From assembly GCA_026393475.1 (NCBI GenBank), contig JAPLAA010000092.1:1-64000 (forward strand): a DNA stretch of 64,000 nucleotides, in the 5' to 3' direction. Below the pieces are notes generated by a model, which was not told the origin of the DNA, did not search any database, and saw nothing but the letters and a program-made list of their open reading frames with translations. This document shows, piece after piece, positions 6,864 through 16,643 of the stretch. Numbering within the stretch: the first letter of the stretch is position 1; each line of letters opens with the position of its first letter. Source of the DNA: Actinomycetota bacterium (lineage in GTDB: Bacteria > Actinomycetota > Acidimicrobiia > Acidimicrobiales > Ilumatobacteraceae). A program made the translations under genes and the position numbers.

Positions 6864-9800
6864 TCAGGCCTTCGACACCTGCACGACGATCGGTTCGCCG
6901 TCGAGCTCGGCCGTCGGGTCGCCGACTGCGTCGAACGACAGCGACGTCGCCAGGGTCTCGTCGGCCACGAACGCCTGGTGCGCCACCAACTGCCGACGCA
7001 CGGACTCGGGCACACCGAGCCGCAGCACGATGCGGTCGGACACGGCCAGATCAGCGTCGCGGCGCGCCTGCTGCACGAGACGGACGAGGTCGCGGGCAGT
7101 GCCCTCGGCCTCGAGCTCCGGCGTCACCTCGGTGTCGAGCACCACCACGCCGGCGCCACCCGACAACGACGCGCTGGCACCGCCGCCGGCGACCACCAGC
7201 TTGAGCTGGTACTCCCCCGGCTGCAGGTCGAAACCGCCCGCGGTGACGACGTCGCCCTGCTGGGTCCAGTCGCCGGCCTTGACGGCCTTGATCACCTGCT
7301 GCGTCTGACCGCCGAGCCGCGGGCCGAGCGCTGCGGGCACCACCTGCAGCTCGTGCGTGGCCACCGATGCCACGTCGTCGGTGAGGACGAGCCCCTTCAC
7401 GTTCACCTCCTCGGCGATGAGGTTCGTGAAGCCGGCGAGGCGGTCGGCGCCGGGCACCGCCACCGTCAGGCTGGCGAGCGGCAGACGGACGCGGCGCTGA
7501 TGGGCCTTGCGCACCCGCAGCGTCGCCGAGCAGACGTCGCGGGCGAGGTCCATCGTGTCGACGAGGTCGGGGTCGGCGGGCAGCGACGCGGCGTCGGGCC
7601 AGTCGGTGAGGTGCACGCTGCGCTCGCCGGTGAGGTCGCGGTACACGGCCTCGGTGGTGAGCGGCAGCAGCGGCGCGGCCACCCGGCACAGCACCGACAG
7701 CACCGTGTGCAGCGTGTCGATCGCGGCCTGCTCGCCCGCCCAGAAGCGGTCGCGACTGCGGCGCACGTACCAGTTGGTGAGCACGTCGAGGAAGGTGCGC
7801 ACCGATCCGCACGCGGCGAACAGGTCGTAGACGTCCATCTGCGCCGTCACGTCGCGCACGAGGTCGTGGGTCTTGGCCAGGATGTACCGGTCGAGCACGT
7901 CGTCGCTGTCGGTGCGCCACGTGCCGACCTTGCCGTCGGCGTTCGCGTACAGCGACAGGAAGTACCACGAGTTCCAGATCGGGAGCATCACCTGTCGCAC
8001 GGTGTCGCGGATGCCCTCCTCGGTCACGGCGAGGTCGGTGCCGCGCAGGATCGACGAGCTGAGCAGGTACCAGCGCATCGCGTCGCTGCCGTAGGTGTCG
8101 AACACCATCATCGGGTCGGGGTAGTTCTTCAGGCTCTTCGACATCTTCAGGCCGTCGTCGCCGAGCACGATGCCGTGGCTCACACAGGTGCTGAACGAGG
8201 GGCGATCGAACAGCGCGGTGGCCAGCACGTGGAGCGTGTAGAACCACCCGCGGGTCTGGCCGATGTACTCGACGATGAAGTCGCCCGGGTAGTGGCTGTC
8301 GAACCACTCGCGATTCTCGAACGGATAGTGCACCTGCGCGAAGGGCATGCTGCCGCTCTCGAACCAGCAGTCGAGCACTTCGGGCACGCGACGCATCATC
8401 GACTGTCCGGTCGGGTCATCGGGGTTCGGGCGGACGAGGTCGTCCACCTGGGGGCGGTGCAGGTCGGTGACCGTCACGCCGAAGTCGCGCTCGAGCTCCT
8501 CGAGCGACCCGTAGCAGTCGATGCGCGGGTACGCCGGGTCGTCGCTCTTCCACACCGGGATCGGCGAGCCCCAGAAGCGGTTGCGGCTGATGCTCCAGTC
8601 ACGGGCGTTGGCGAGCCACTTGCCGAAGCTGCCCTCCTTGATGTGCTCGGGCACCCAGGTGATCTGCTGGTTGAGCTCGACCATCCGGTCCTTGATCTTG
8701 GTGACCTCGACGAACCACGAGCTGATCGCCCGGTACACGAGCGGCTCCGCGCACCGCCAGCAGTGCGGGTACGAGTGCTGATAGCTGTCGTGGCGCACGA
8801 CGAGGCCGCGATCCTTGAGGTCCTTGATCACCATCGGGTTGGCATCGAACACGTGGACGTGGGCCCACGGCGTGATCTCGCTGGTGTAGCGACCGTGCTC
8901 GTCCATCGGGCAGAGCGTCGGGATGCCGACCGCGTTGCAGACGTTCTGGTCCTCTTCACCGAAGCCCGGCGCCATGTGCACCACGCCGGTGCCGTCCTCG
9001 GTGCTGACGTAGTCGGCGGCGAGGACGTGGAACGCGTTCGGAGTGTCGGCGAAGAACGGGAACAGCGGCGTGTAGCGACGGCCGACGAGATCGGCGCCGG
9101 TGAGCGTGCCGACCTGCACGGCGCCCGTGAACTCGCGTTCGTAGGCGCCGAGCCGCGACTCGGCGAGGATGTAGCGCTGACCGTCCTGCTCCATCACGGC
9201 GTAGTCGATCTCGGGCCCGACGGCGAGCGCGAGGTTGCTCGGCAGGGTCCACGGCGTGGTGGTCCAGGCGAGGATCTTCTCGCCCGAGTCGAGTTGGAAC
9301 TGCACGGTGAGCGCCGGGTCCTGCCGGTCGCGGTACACGTCGTCCATGCGCGTCTCGGTGTTGCTGAGCGGCGTCTCGCAGCGCCAGCAGTACGCCAGCA
9401 CGCGGAACCCCTCGTAGATCAGGCCCTTGTCCCACAAGGTCTTGAAGGCCCACATGACGCTCTCCATGTACGGGAGGTCGAGGGTCTTGTAGTCGTGCTC
9501 GAAGTCGACCCAACGGGCCTGACGGGTGACGTAGCGGTGCCAGTCGTCGGTGAAGCGCAGCACGCTCGTGCGACACGCGTCGTTGAACTTGTCGATGCCG
9601 AACGCGGTGATCGCCGGGTGTCCGCTGACGCCGAGCTCCTTCTCGACCACCGTCTCGGCGGGCAGGCCGTGGCAGTCCCAGCCGAAGCGCCGATCGACCT
9701 TCTGGCCGCGCATCGTGCGGTAGCGCGGCACCGCGTCCTTCACGAACCCGGTGAGCAGGTGGCCGTAGTGCGGCAGACCGTTGGCGAACGGGGGGCCGTC

Positions 9801-9974
9801 GTAGAACACGTACTCGTCGGCGTCGGCGCGTGCGGCGACCGAGGCCTCGAAGGTTCGGTCACCCTCCCAGAACGAGAGGATCTCGCGCTCGATCGCCGGG
9901 AAGCTGGGCTGCGTCGCCACGGCTGGGTAGCCGGTGGCCGGGGTGGGGGCCGGGGTCGTGAGGTCGTGGTTCAT
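6864..9974 (-). CDS. ileS: Isoleucyl-tRNA synthetase, long eukaryote-like type
   Basis: IleRS charges tRNA-Ile. The 1036-residue length and the active-site signature [16 protein letters not shown] (HYGH in place of HIGH) match the eukaryote-like IleRS class found in many actinobacteria, which is generally mupirocin-tolerant. The KMSKS loop is [13 protein letters not shown]. The CP1 editing region lies between these motifs and contains the [12 protein letters not shown] motif. The anticodon-binding and C-terminal regions are complete. An AGGAG Shine-Dalgarno precedes the ATG, and the leader contains a T-box (see that entry), so expression should respond to uncharged tRNA-Ile. No second ileS is seen in the window. 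Confidence 0.97.
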   Translation of the reverse strand: MNHDLTTPAPTPATGYPAVATQPSFPAIEREILSFWEGDRTFEASVAARADADEYVFYDGPPFANGLPHYGHLLTGFVKDAVPRYRTMRGQKVDRRFGWDCHGLPAETVVEKELGVSGHPAITAFGIDKFNDACRTSVLRFTDDWHRYVTRQARWVDFEHDYKTLDLPYMESVMWAFKTLWDKGLIYEGFRVLAYCWRCETPLSNTETRMDDVYRDRQDPALTVQFQLDSGEKILAWTTTPWTLPSNLALAVGPEIDYAVMEQDGQRYILAESRLGAYEREFTGAVQVGTLTGADLVGRRYTPLFPFFADTPNAFHVLAADYVSTEDGTGVVHMAPGFGEEDQNVCNAVGIPTLCPMDEHGRYTSEITPWAHVHVFDANPMVIKDLKDRGLVVRHDSYQHSYPHCWRCAEPLVYRAISSWFVEVTKIKDRMVELNQQITWVPEHIKEGSFGKWLANARDWSISRNRFWGSPIPVWKSDDPAYPRIDCYGSLEELERDFGVTVTDLHRPQVDDLVRPNPDDPTGQSMMRRVPEVLDCWFESGSMPFAQVHYPFENREWFDSHYPGDFIVEYIGQTRGWFYTLHVLATALFDRPSFSTCVSHGIVLGDDGLKMSKSLKNYPDPMMVFDTYGSDAMRWYLLSSSILRGTDLAVTEEGIRDTVRQVMLPIWNSWYFLSLYANADGKVGTWRTDSDDVLDRYILAKTHDLVRDVTAQMDVYDLFAACGSVRTFLDVLTNWYVRRSRDRFWAGEQAAIDTLHTVLSVLCRVAAPLLPLTTEAVYRDLTGERSVHLTDWPDAASLPADPDLVDTMDLARDVCSATLRVRKAHQRRVRLPLASLTVAVPGADRLAGFTNLIAEEVNVKGLVLTDDVASVATHELQVVPAALGPRLGGQTQQVIKAVKAGDWTQQGDVVTAGGFDLQPGEYQLKLVVAGGGASASLSGGAGVVVLDTEVTPELEAEGTARDLVRLVQQARRDADLAVSDRIVLRLGVPESVRRQLVAHQAFVADETLATSLSFDAVGDPTAELDGEPIVVQVSKA

Positions 9975-9976
9975 GC

Positions 9977-10195
9977 GGGTGGTCTCCTGGATGCCGTGTC
10001 ACGGGTTCCACAGGGACGAGCCGTGCGGCCCGCGGTACCACCCTGCTTGTGCGTCGCCGCAGCGGCGCACCACTCCACTTCGCCAGCGATCACGGGCTGG
10101 TCCCGTCCGGTTCTACTGAGGCCACCGCGCACCGCTCGGTGCGCTGCATGTCCCGTTCTTCCGGAGGCTCGGAGGTGATGGCCTCGTCGTCGCCG
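9977..10195 (-). ncRNA. T-box leader (tRNA-Ile sensing, probably translational, very short stem I) of ileS
   Basis: The conserved T-box AGGGTGGTACCGCG is perfect on the minus strand at 10031-10044. About 130 nt upstream, a short hairpin with arms GAGG/CCTC presents CCATCA in its loop. The ATC at 10177-10179 is the expected isoleucine specifier, matching ultrashort-stem-I T-boxes described for actinobacterial ileS. ACCACCC at 9977-9983, immediately after the AGGAG Shine-Dalgarno (9984-9988), can pair with GGGTGGT of the T-box. The off-state would therefore mask the ribosome-binding site, and uncharged tRNA-Ile would free it. Leader boundaries are approximate. Confidence 0.85.
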
Positions 10196-10268
10196 TTGCT
10201 CGATCGTGCTCGATCCGATGAACGGATCGCTGACTCAGGCTATCGCCGGTCGATCGGCAGCCGCTCGA

Positions 10269-11228
10269 TCAGCGACGGATGCCGTCGGTGGGCGTCGGGG
10301 CGTCGAAGCCGATGCCGTCGACGGGCGTGCTGTCGATGAGGCCCTGACCGGCGAGCTCGGCGCGCTCGGCCTCCTGCCACATCGAGCGCACCTCGTCGGC
10401 CGACGTGGGGCGGGGCGACACCAGCGGCTCGACACCGGGCTGCAGCGGCACCTGACCGGTGATCGGCGGCGGTGGGATGCGGTGCCCACCCGTGTCGTCG
10501 CCGTTCAGCAACGACGGGCTCGAGGGGCTGGACGGGCTCGACTGGCCCAACGGTGCGCGCAGCGCCGGGCGCTCGATCTCCGCCGGCATCTGATCGGCCA
10601 GCTTGCCGATCGCGGTCGACGTCTCGCGCAGCTGATCGCGGTGACGGGCGGCGTGCTGTTCGAGCGTGTCGAGGTCGGCGATGAGCGCGTCGCGACGGGA
10701 CTGCAGTTCCTTCACCTCGGACTCGGCGCGCAGGTGCTGCTCGGTCTTCGCGCGGTGCGCTTCGGTGCGGGCCTCGTCGAGCAGGCGTGCCGCCTCGGCG
10801 CGAGCCTGCTCGAGTGTCGAGGCGGCCTCGAGCTTCGCTGCAGCCGTGACCCCGGCTGCCTCCGCCTGGGCGGTCTCGGTCATCGACGTGGCGCGGGCCT
10901 GCGCCTCGGCCACCGTGGTGTCGGCCGTGCGCTGCGCGAGCAGCAGCGTGCGGCTGATGTTCTCGGCCTCCTCCGCGCCGACGGTGGGCACGGTGGCAGG
11001 TGCGGGAGCGACGATGGGAACGGGCCCCGTGTGCTGCGCGTTCTGCGTGGCGTCCTGGAGCTTCGCGATCGCTGCCCGGGCACGGGCCTCCATCGCGGTG
11101 GCCTGCTGGTGCGAGGCCTCGAGGCTGGCCGACACCTCGATGAGGTAGGCCCGCACCTCGTCGGGGTCGTATCCCCGCTTGACGGTCTTGAAGGTGGCGG
11201 CTGCCACGGCCTGCGGACTCAGTTCCAT
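10269..11228 (-). CDS. divIVA: DivIVA-domain protein (Wag31-like polar growth/septum protein)
   Basis: The 319-residue protein begins with MELSPQAVAAATFKTVKRGYDPDEVRAYL, the membrane-binding DivIVA N-domain (written here only as a landmark: key residues are the FKTVKRGYDPDEV core). A long Ala/Glu-rich coiled coil (about residues 30-230) and a Pro/Ser-rich tail follow. In actinobacteria DivIVA marks poles and septa and recruits cell-wall synthesis. Two upstream starts are in frame (11237 and 11255). The ATG at 11228 is preferred because TAACAT (11236-11241) ends 7 nt before it, the spacing of a leaderless promoter. It follows sepF in the division block and precedes the ileS leader. Confidence 0.93.
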   Translation of the reverse strand: MELSPQAVAAATFKTVKRGYDPDEVRAYLIEVSASLEASHQQATAMEARARAAIAKLQDATQNAQHTGPVPIVAPAPATVPTVGAEEAENISRTLLLAQRTADTTVAEAQARATSMTETAQAEAAGVTAAAKLEAASTLEQARAEAARLLDEARTEAHRAKTEQHLRAESEVKELQSRRDALIADLDTLEQHAARHRDQLRETSTAIGKLADQMPAEIERPALRAPLGQSSPSSPSSPSLLNGDDTGGHRIPPPPITGQVPLQPGVEPLVSPRPTSADEVRSMWQEAERAELAGQGLIDSTPVDGIGFDAPTPTDGIRR

Positions 11229-11235
11229 GCGGGCC

Positions 11236-11241
11236 ATGTTA
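11236..11241 (-). promoter_or_regulatory. -10 hexamer of a leaderless divIVA promoter
   Basis: TAACAT on the minus strand ends 7 nt before the ATG at 11228. It supports that start and an independent divIVA promoter downstream of the dcw operon. Confidence 0.55.
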
Positions 11242-11270
11242 GGCCGAAGGGGCACGCTCGGTCACCCATT

Positions 11271-11289
11271 GCCCACACGTCGTGTGGGC
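11271..11289 (-). terminator. Hairpin between sepF and divIVA
   Basis: GCCCACAC and GTGTGGGC form a perfect 8-bp stem with a 3-nt loop. It lies after the sepF stop and before the divIVA promoter. The preceding 11320-11370 stretch also contains dyads, including CGGCCGA-ACGA-TCGGCCG. Together they look like the transcriptional end of the sepF operon, though no T-run follows. Confidence 0.5.
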
Positions 11290-11379
11290 GCTTGAGGATT
11301 CGCTCCGGGCCGGCGCCGTGCAGTCGGTCGACGATCGGTCGACTGTCGGCCGAACGATCGGCCGACGATCGATGGACGA

Positions 11380-11961
11380 TCAGTCGTCGAGCGAGCCGTA
11401 GCCACCCGGACGCGAGACCGCGGGCTTCAGCAGGTACACGCCCGACGCCACCTTCTCCATGCTCCCGTTGAGGCCGTAGCAGAGGCCGCTGGCGAAGTCG
11501 ATCAACCGCCGCGACACCTCGCGATCGGTTGCCTCGAGGTTCATGATGACCGGCTGGCCATCCTTGAACTTGTCGGCGATCTCCTGCGCGGAGTCGAACC
11601 GCCGGGGTCGGACGGTGTGCGGGTCGGAACTCATGGCCGAACCTCCTCGCGCCGGGGCAGTGGAGCGGGTGGGGTTGATGGGGCGTGGGTGCACGCTGGA
11701 ATCGTCGTTGGCCGCCACCGGACGGCGGCCGACGGGCTCCACGTCCCGCGTCGGGAAGCTCGGACGGGTGGGCACGGTGCGAACCACTGCCTCGGGCTCG
11801 TACTCGGGTGCGCTGCGTCCGCTGCGCACCACCGGCTCGTCGTACCGGGGCTGGCGGCCGCGAGAACCACGCGGCTCCGGCTCGGGCGGGAGGTCGTAGT
11901 CGTCATAGGCGTCGTCGGGCCCCAACCCGAGATAGTCCATGGCCCTCTTCCACATCGACAT
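11380..11961 (-). CDS. sepF: Cell division protein SepF
   Basis: SepF anchors FtsZ to the membrane, the essential FtsZ tether in actinobacteria that lack FtsA. The 193-residue protein has an amphipathic start (MSMWKRAMDYLGLG) that should insert in the membrane and a long disordered Arg/Pro/Asp linker (about 20-110). The SepF core (about 118-185) contains RPRRFDSAQEIADKFKDGQP, VIMNLEATDREVSRRLIDF and ASGLCYGLNGSMEKV. No FtsA gene is present in the window, consistent with SepF being the tether. It lies downstream of ftsZ, pgeF and the PLP-homeostasis gene in the same orientation, the common actinobacterial order. Confidence 0.95.
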   Translation of the reverse strand: MSMWKRAMDYLGLGPDDAYDDYDLPPEPEPRGSRGRQPRYDEPVVRSGRSAPEYEPEAVVRTVPTRPSFPTRDVEPVGRRPVAANDDSSVHPRPINPTRSTAPARGGSAMSSDPHTVRPRRFDSAQEIADKFKDGQPVIMNLEATDREVSRRLIDFASGLCYGLNGSMEKVASGVYLLKPAVSRPGGYGSLDD

Positions 11962-11996
11962 TCACGCTCCTCCTGGAAGTGCGAGGCTAGCCGATG

Positions 11997-12686
11997 TCAC
12001 TCGGCGTGAGGTGGAGCCGCGCGATCGCGCGACGCAGGTGACGGACGGGGGCCGAACAGGGCACTGCCGACGCGCACCTGCGTCGATCCCTCCTGCACCG
12101 CGACTTCCAGATCGTCGCTCATCCCCATCGAGCAGACGGCGAGCCCCAGCCGGTCGAGCAGCGTCCGCACGGCACGGAAGCCGGGCCGCGCCGCCTCGGG
12201 TCCACCCTCGGTGGGACCGACGGTCATCAGCCCGGCGACGACGAGTCCGAGCTCGCGACAGGAGTCGACGAGCGCCGGCGCCGCGGCGATCGGGCACCCA
12301 CCCTTGTCGGGATCGGTGTCGGTGCTCACCTGCACGAGCACCGTCGCGTCCCCCGCGCGCTTGGCGAGCTCGGCCGCGAGCGAGCCGCGGTCGACCGTCT
12401 CGTACACGTCGACGAACGGTGCGACGAGTCGGACCTTGTTCGTCTGGAGCCGACCGATGAAGTGCACCGGCGGGAGACCGACCTCGCCCGCGAACTTGGC
12501 GGCGAGCTCCTGCGCGTAGTTCTCCCCCACCGAGTCGCAGCCGACGGTGGCCGCGGCGCGCACCGCATCGATGCCCCAGGTCTTGGTCACCCCCATCACC
12601 TGGACGTCCGTCCCGCCGGCACGGGCGATCCGATCCCTCACGATGGCGAGGCGCTCGGCGACCAGCTCGGTGTCGATCATCGCCAT
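11997..12686 (-). CDS. YggS/PLPBP family pyridoxal-phosphate homeostasis protein
   Basis: The 229-residue protein is a single-domain PLP-binding TIM barrel related to alanine racemase. It carries PLP and helps keep free PLP and amino/keto acid pools in balance; no catalytic reaction is established for the family. The PLP lysine is in VMGVTKTWGIDAV. Other family motifs are SVGENYAQEL, PVHFIGRLQTNKVR, and SMGMSDDLEVAVQEGSTQVRVGSALFG at the phosphate site (key residues GMSDD and RVG). The ATG at 12686 overlaps the pgeF stop by about 10 bp. The order ftsZ-pgeF-yggS-sepF is conserved in actinobacteria. Identification is firm. Confidence 0.93.
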   Translation of the reverse strand: MAMIDTELVAERLAIVRDRIARAGGTDVQVMGVTKTWGIDAVRAAATVGCDSVGENYAQELAAKFAGEVGLPPVHFIGRLQTNKVRLVAPFVDVYETVDRGSLAAELAKRAGDATVLVQVSTDTDPDKGGCPIAAAPALVDSCRELGLVVAGLMTVGPTEGGPEAARPGFRAVRTLLDRLGLAVCSMGMSDDLEVAVQEGSTQVRVGSALFGPRPSPASRDRAAPPHAE

Positions 12687-13474
12687 GCCCCAGCCGACTC
12701 GGAGTCGTGCTCCCCCGGCGTGTCGGCGTCCATGTCGGCATCCTTCCAGACGGCCATCACCTGCCGGCCACGCTCGCGGCGCGCGCGATGCGAGAACCAT
12801 CGGTCGTCGTGACAACCGGTGCACGAAGACCGGTCGTCGAGCGCCACCCCGAGTTCGGCCAGGGCGAGGCGTACCGTCGCCGGCACGTCGAGCGCCCGTC
12901 GCCCGTCGCGGGTGCGGCCTTCCGCTGCCGGGCCGAAACGGTCGATCACCGCCGCGAGGTCGTCGTCGCCGAATTCGTAGCAGCACGGGTGGATGCACGG
13001 CCCGAGCACCGCCACCATCGGTCGCCCGGCGAGCATCGAGCCGTGCGGCACGGCGCGCATCGCCGCGACGGTCGCGGCCAGGACACCGTCGAGCAAGCCG
13101 CGCCACCCGGCGTGCGCCGCGCCCACGCGGACCGTCCGGACGCCGTCGGCGTCCTCGTGCTCGGCGACGAGGGCGACCGGGGCGCAGTCGCCCACCCAGA
13201 TCCCGAGGACGGCAGCGGCACGATCGGTGACCAACGCGTCGGCGATCGCCCTGTCGTGGTCGCCCGGTCGAGCGACCAACCGCACGTCGGTGCCGTGCAC
13301 CTCGTCGGGTTGGCTCCACGGGAGATCGACGAACCGTCGTCGTGTCGCGTCGAGCGCCTCGACCGGTTGCTCGAGGTGGAAGTCGCCGTCGGCGCGAATG
13401 CTGACGCTGACGCGCACCTCCGGATACGGCCAGGGAGACGTCCGGGAGTGCTGCTGGGGTTGCTCGGGGAGCAT
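12677..13474 (-). CDS. pgeF: Peptidoglycan editing factor PgeF (laccase-domain, YfiH family)
   Basis: PgeF-family proteins were first described as polyphenol oxidases and later as hydrolases that remove mis-incorporated serine from UDP-MurNAc precursors, or as purine nucleoside enzymes. The 265-residue protein shows the metal-binding motifs: EVHGTDVRLV, GIWVGDCAPVALV, GAAHAGWRGLLDGV, and GPCIHPCCYEFGDDD, with zinc-type His and Cys ligands. The ATG at 13474 begins 35 bp after the ftsZ stop, so ftsZ and pgeF are probably one transcript. The C-terminus extends past the core in a hydrophilic tail overlapping the next gene. Precise activity in this organism cannot be read from sequence. Confidence 0.92.
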   Translation of the reverse strand: MLPEQPQQHSRTSPWPYPEVRVSVSIRADGDFHLEQPVEALDATRRRFVDLPWSQPDEVHGTDVRLVARPGDHDRAIADALVTDRAAAVLGIWVGDCAPVALVAEHEDADGVRTVRVGAAHAGWRGLLDGVLAATVAAMRAVPHGSMLAGRPMVAVLGPCIHPCCYEFGDDDLAAVIDRFGPAAEGRTRDGRRALDVPATVRLALAELGVALDDRSSCTGCHDDRWFSHRARRERGRQVMAVWKDADMDADTPGEHDSESAGAWR

Positions 13475-13509
13475 GTCGAGTGAGGAGCGGTCCACCGGGG
13501 ACCGGCGGC

Positions 13510-14607
13510 TCACTTCAGGAACGACGGCACGTCGAAGTCGTCGTCGCCGTCGAGCGGGTCGACCGCGTCGTCGGCGAAGAGATCCTTCAACGTGGAGGCC
13601 GGCTTGCTCTCGACGGCCTTCAGGGCCGGCTTGGCCGACGACTGCCCGGCGCCGGCATCCCAACGGTCGAATCCGGCGGCGATGACGGTGACCTTGACCT
13701 CGTCGCCCATCTCGTCGTCGATCACGGTACCGAAGATGATGTTCGCGTCCTGATGGGCGACGCCGTGGATGATCTCCGCGGCGGCGTTCATCTCGAACAG
13801 ACCCATGCTCGACGGACCCGTGATGTTGAGCAGGATGCCGCGGGCGCCGTCGATGGCGGCCTCGAGCAGCGGGCTGGAGATCGCGGCCTTCGCGGCGACG
13901 ACAGCGCGGTTCTCACCGCTCGCCTGGCCGATGCCCATGAGCGCCGAGCCGGCGCTCGCGAGGATCATCTTCACGTCCGCGAAGTCGGTGTTGATGAGGC
14001 CGGGCGTGGTGATCAGGTTGGTGATGCCCGACACGCCCTGGAGCAGGACCTCGTCGGCCATCTTGAACGCGTTGAGCACGCTGGTCTTCTCGTTCGCCAC
14101 CGTGAGCAGGCGGTCGTTCGGGATGACGATCAGCGTGTCGACCTTCTCCTTCAGCTTGGCCACACCGGTGTCGGCCTGCACCGCACGACGGCGACCCTCG
14201 AAGCTGAACGGTCGGGTGACGACACCGATCGCGAGCGCACCCAGGCTGCGCGACACCTCGGCGATGACGGGCGCTGCACCGGTTCCGGTGCCGCCGCCCT
14301 CGCCGGCGGTGATGAACACCATGTCGGCGCCCTTGATCATCTCCTCGATCTCGTCCCGATGCGCCTCTGCAGCGGCGCGACCCACCTCGGGGTCGCTGCC
14401 GGCACCGAGGCCGCGGGTGAGGTCACGGCCGATGTCGAGCTTGACGTCGGCATCGCTCATGAGCAGCGCCTGGGCATCGGTGTTCACGGCGATGAACTCC
14501 ACGCCCTTGAGCCCGGCGTCGATCATGCGATTGACGGCGTTCACGCCACCGCCACCCACGCCGATCACCTTGATGACGGCGAGATAGTTCTGTGGGGCGC
14601 CGGCCAT
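13510..14607 (-). CDS. ftsZ: Cell division GTPase FtsZ
   Basis: FtsZ is the tubulin-like GTPase that forms the division ring. The 365-residue protein has the GTP-binding start [17 protein letters not shown] and the tubulin signature [16 protein letters not shown]. The synergy-loop region ([11 protein letters not shown]) follows, then a Lys/Ala/Pro linker and the conserved C-terminal peptide [11 protein letters not shown] that binds SepF and other partners. A GGAGGT Shine-Dalgarno is 8 nt upstream of the ATG, so this gene is not leaderless. It is followed by pgeF, the PLP gene and sepF. The ftsQ-ftsZ spacer (14608-14846) gives room for its own promoter. Confidence 0.98.
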   Translation of the reverse strand: MAGAPQNYLAVIKVIGVGGGGVNAVNRMIDAGLKGVEFIAVNTDAQALLMSDADVKLDIGRDLTRGLGAGSDPEVGRAAAEAHRDEIEEMIKGADMVFITAGEGGGTGTGAAPVIAEVSRSLGALAIGVVTRPFSFEGRRRAVQADTGVAKLKEKVDTLIVIPNDRLLTVANEKTSVLNAFKMADEVLLQGVSGITNLITTPGLINTDFADVKMILASAGSALMGIGQASGENRAVVAAKAAISSPLLEAAIDGARGILLNITGPSSMGLFEMNAAAEIIHGVAHQDANIIFGTVIDDEMGDEVKVTVIAAGFDRWDAGAGQSSAKPALKAVESKPASTLKDLFADDAVDPLDGDDDFDVPSFLK

Positions 14608-14846
14608 CAGCGTGACCTCCAGCTTTCGTGACTTGGTGCGAACCCGCTCTGAGCGGGCGCAACGGCGAACGTGACGGACAACATGACCCTGCGATCGTAA
14701 CGAGTGGAGGTTGGCTCCCGCGCAACCCGACCTCGCCCGACCCCGAAGGCCTTCGGGCGACAGTCTGGCACGTCCGGGTGCCGGAAACTGGGAGTGCCCC
14801 GCTCAGGGAGCCGCGACGAGCTGCAGCGGAGGGGCCGACACCGGGG
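14608..14846 (-). promoter_or_regulatory. ftsQ-ftsZ spacer with palindrome and possible ftsZ promoter
   Basis: This 239-bp spacer is the largest gap inside the dcw block apart from those around mraZ. It contains a perfect 16-bp palindrome CCCGAAGGCCTTCGGG at 14742-14757, able to form a hairpin after ftsQ. A smaller dyad CCCGCT/AGCGGG lies at 14643-14657, and a TACGAT hexamer (14694-14699, minus strand) could serve as a -10 for ftsZ. The -35 is not convincing. No open reading frame of note is present. Confidence 0.45.
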
Positions 14847-16643
14847 TCAGCCGATGACGTCGTCGGTCGAGACGTCGATCTTCGCGGTGTCGTCGAGACC
14901 GTCGCGCACCAACTGCAGGAGTCGGGCGAGCTTGCCGTCGAGGCCGTTGAAACTGCCGATGCGCACCTCGACCAGCGGCGGCTCCGACGGCGTCGCCTCC
15001 GGGTCGACGGGGTTCTCAGGGTCGACCGGTGCGATGTTCTGCACGATGAGTCCGAGGTCGCCCGTCGTCGGGTCGAGCGTCGCCGCCACCGTGATGGATC
15101 GGATCTCCGCCGGCAGGGCTCCGACCAGCTGCGCGGCCGCCGAGTACTGCGCGCCGGCCGACGAGCCCGCCTCGAGATCGGGGCCGACGCCATCGATCAG
15201 CATGTAGTTCGACGGTCGACCGTCGAGCACGTCGAGCACGAAGCCGTCACGGTCGATCACCCGGTAGCGGGTGTCCGAGCCGACGAAGGTGGCGAGCGGT
15301 TGGCGTTCGCGCACGTCGATGAGCACCCGGTTCGGGAAATCGGTCGTCACGAACGCTCGCTCGATCCAGGGCAACCGTTCGAGCTCGTCCTCGGCCGCCT
15401 TGGTGTCGACGAGGAGCACGGGCTCGCCCATCATCTGGTCGATCACCGCCTGCATCCGGTCGCCGTAGCGCGCCTGGGTGTAGGGGGCGCCCTGCACGTC
15501 GACGTGTTCGACCGCGAACAGGCTCGACGAGAACACGGCGAGGACGGCGACGATCACGACGACGACGGCGGCGACGGCACCGACCCACACGAGCCGCTTG
15601 CGCCCCTGGGCGCGCTTCACCGCGATGCGGCGGGCCCTGACGCGCGGATCCATCGAACGACTCGGCACCTCGACCGCGTCGAACGCGCCCGATGCCTCGA
15701 GCTCGTCCCCGATCACGATCGTGCCGCGAGCACCCGAACCGTCGGGGGCGACGTCGGGGACGCGCGTGCTGCGATCGGTCGGGTTGCGCGACGACGAGGT
15801 GTCGCCCTCGTCGAGGTAGATCGCGTCGGGCAGCGAGTCGTCGCCGCCGATCACGATCGTGGGACGGCCGGGACGCGCCGGTGCCCGGACCCCGGCAGGG
15901 CCGCCGGCGGCCCCGAGTCCTGGGCCGCCGATCCCCAGGTCGTCGCCCGGTGCCGCTGGGAGGTCGTCGGGCAGACCGCCGAACGGCTGGTCGGCACCTC
16001 GACCCGATGTCGTGTGCCCCGTGGTCGCGACAGCGCCGGTCGCGCCCCGGGGCACGATTCGTACCTCCGGCGTGTCGAGCACCCACGCCGCGGTGGCGTC
16101 GGTCGAACCCACCGCCCCGGTCGCCCCGGTCGCCCCGGTCGGTGCGGTCGGTGCGGTCGGTGCGGTCGGTGCGGTCGGCGTCGTCGGTCGGGGGCCGGTG
16201 GTCCCGGTGCTGAACAGCGAGTCGTCGTCGAGATCGGCCGGTGGCAGGCCGTGCAGCGCCGCAGGTCCGCCCGATCCGCCGGGCCCGTCCGGCCCGTCCA
16301 GCCCGTCCAGCCCGTCCAGCCCGTCCAGGTCGTCGAGATCGGCCAGCGGGAGGTCGTCGAAGGTGAGGTCGAGCGTGCCGTCGAACGTCGGGTCGATGGT
16401 GGGATCGACGAGCGGGTCGTCCGGCCGGACGGGACCCGTCGGCGGTGTCCCGGTGAACGCCATGCGCAACTCGTCGAGGACCACGTCGGGCACGTCCTCG
16501 CCCCGCGCCGGCGTGGGCTCACCCGGCCGGATCACCACATCCGGCATCTCGGGGAGCGATCCCGACGAACCCGACGAGCCCGCGGGCGCGGCGTCACCCG
16601 GCGTGGCGCCGGGTTGCCCCTTCGACCGACGCCAGTTCACCAC
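14847..16643 (-). CDS. ftsQ: FtsQ-type divisome protein with a ~350-residue disordered acidic N-terminal tail
   Basis: The last ~250 residues are a normal FtsQ/DivIB: one membrane helix (about 352-372, VWVGAVAAVVVVIVAVLAVF), a POTRA domain starting at LFAVEHVDVQG, then the FtsQ domain (LPWIERAFVTTDFPNRV, IDVRERQPLATFV). Before it lies a cytoplasmic tail rich in Asp, Gly, Pro and Thr, with DLDGLDGLDGLDG and PTAPTAPTAPTAPT repeats encoded by 9-bp DNA repeats, plus recurring short motifs (VVIRPGE, TIVIGGDDS, TIVIGDEL). Total length is 598 residues; about 300 is usual. The GTG at 16643 overlaps the murB stop (16637-16639) as the other genes here do. An internal ATG at 15653 would give a standard 268-residue FtsQ, but would leave about 990 bp empty in a tightly packed operon. 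Confidence 0.85.
   Translation of the reverse strand: MVNWRRSKGQPGATPGDAAPAGSSGSSGSLPEMPDVVIRPGEPTPARGEDVPDVVLDELRMAFTGTPPTGPVRPDDPLVDPTIDPTFDGTLDLTFDDLPLADLDDLDGLDGLDGLDGPDGPGGSGGPAALHGLPPADLDDDSLFSTGTTGPRPTTPTAPTAPTAPTAPTGATGATGAVGSTDATAAWVLDTPEVRIVPRGATGAVATTGHTTSGRGADQPFGGLPDDLPAAPGDDLGIGGPGLGAAGGPAGVRAPARPGRPTIVIGGDDSLPDAIYLDEGDTSSSRNPTDRSTRVPDVAPDGSGARGTIVIGDELEASGAFDAVEVPSRSMDPRVRARRIAVKRAQGRKRLVWVGAVAAVVVVIVAVLAVFSSSLFAVEHVDVQGAPYTQARYGDRMQAVIDQMMGEPVLLVDTKAAEDELERLPWIERAFVTTDFPNRVLIDVRERQPLATFVGSDTRYRVIDRDGFVLDVLDGRPSNYMLIDGVGPDLEAGSSAGAQYSAAAQLVGALPAEIRSITVAATLDPTTGDLGLIVQNIAPVDPENPVDPEATPSEPPLVEVRIGSFNGLDGKLARLLQLVRDGLDDTAKIDVSTDDVIG

Noticed and set aside
6645-10178. 1177-codon plus-strand open frame opposite ileS
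   Set aside because: It is antisense to a complete IleRS with all motifs; its His/Arg/Val/Asp-rich translation is the usual shadow in GC-rich DNA.
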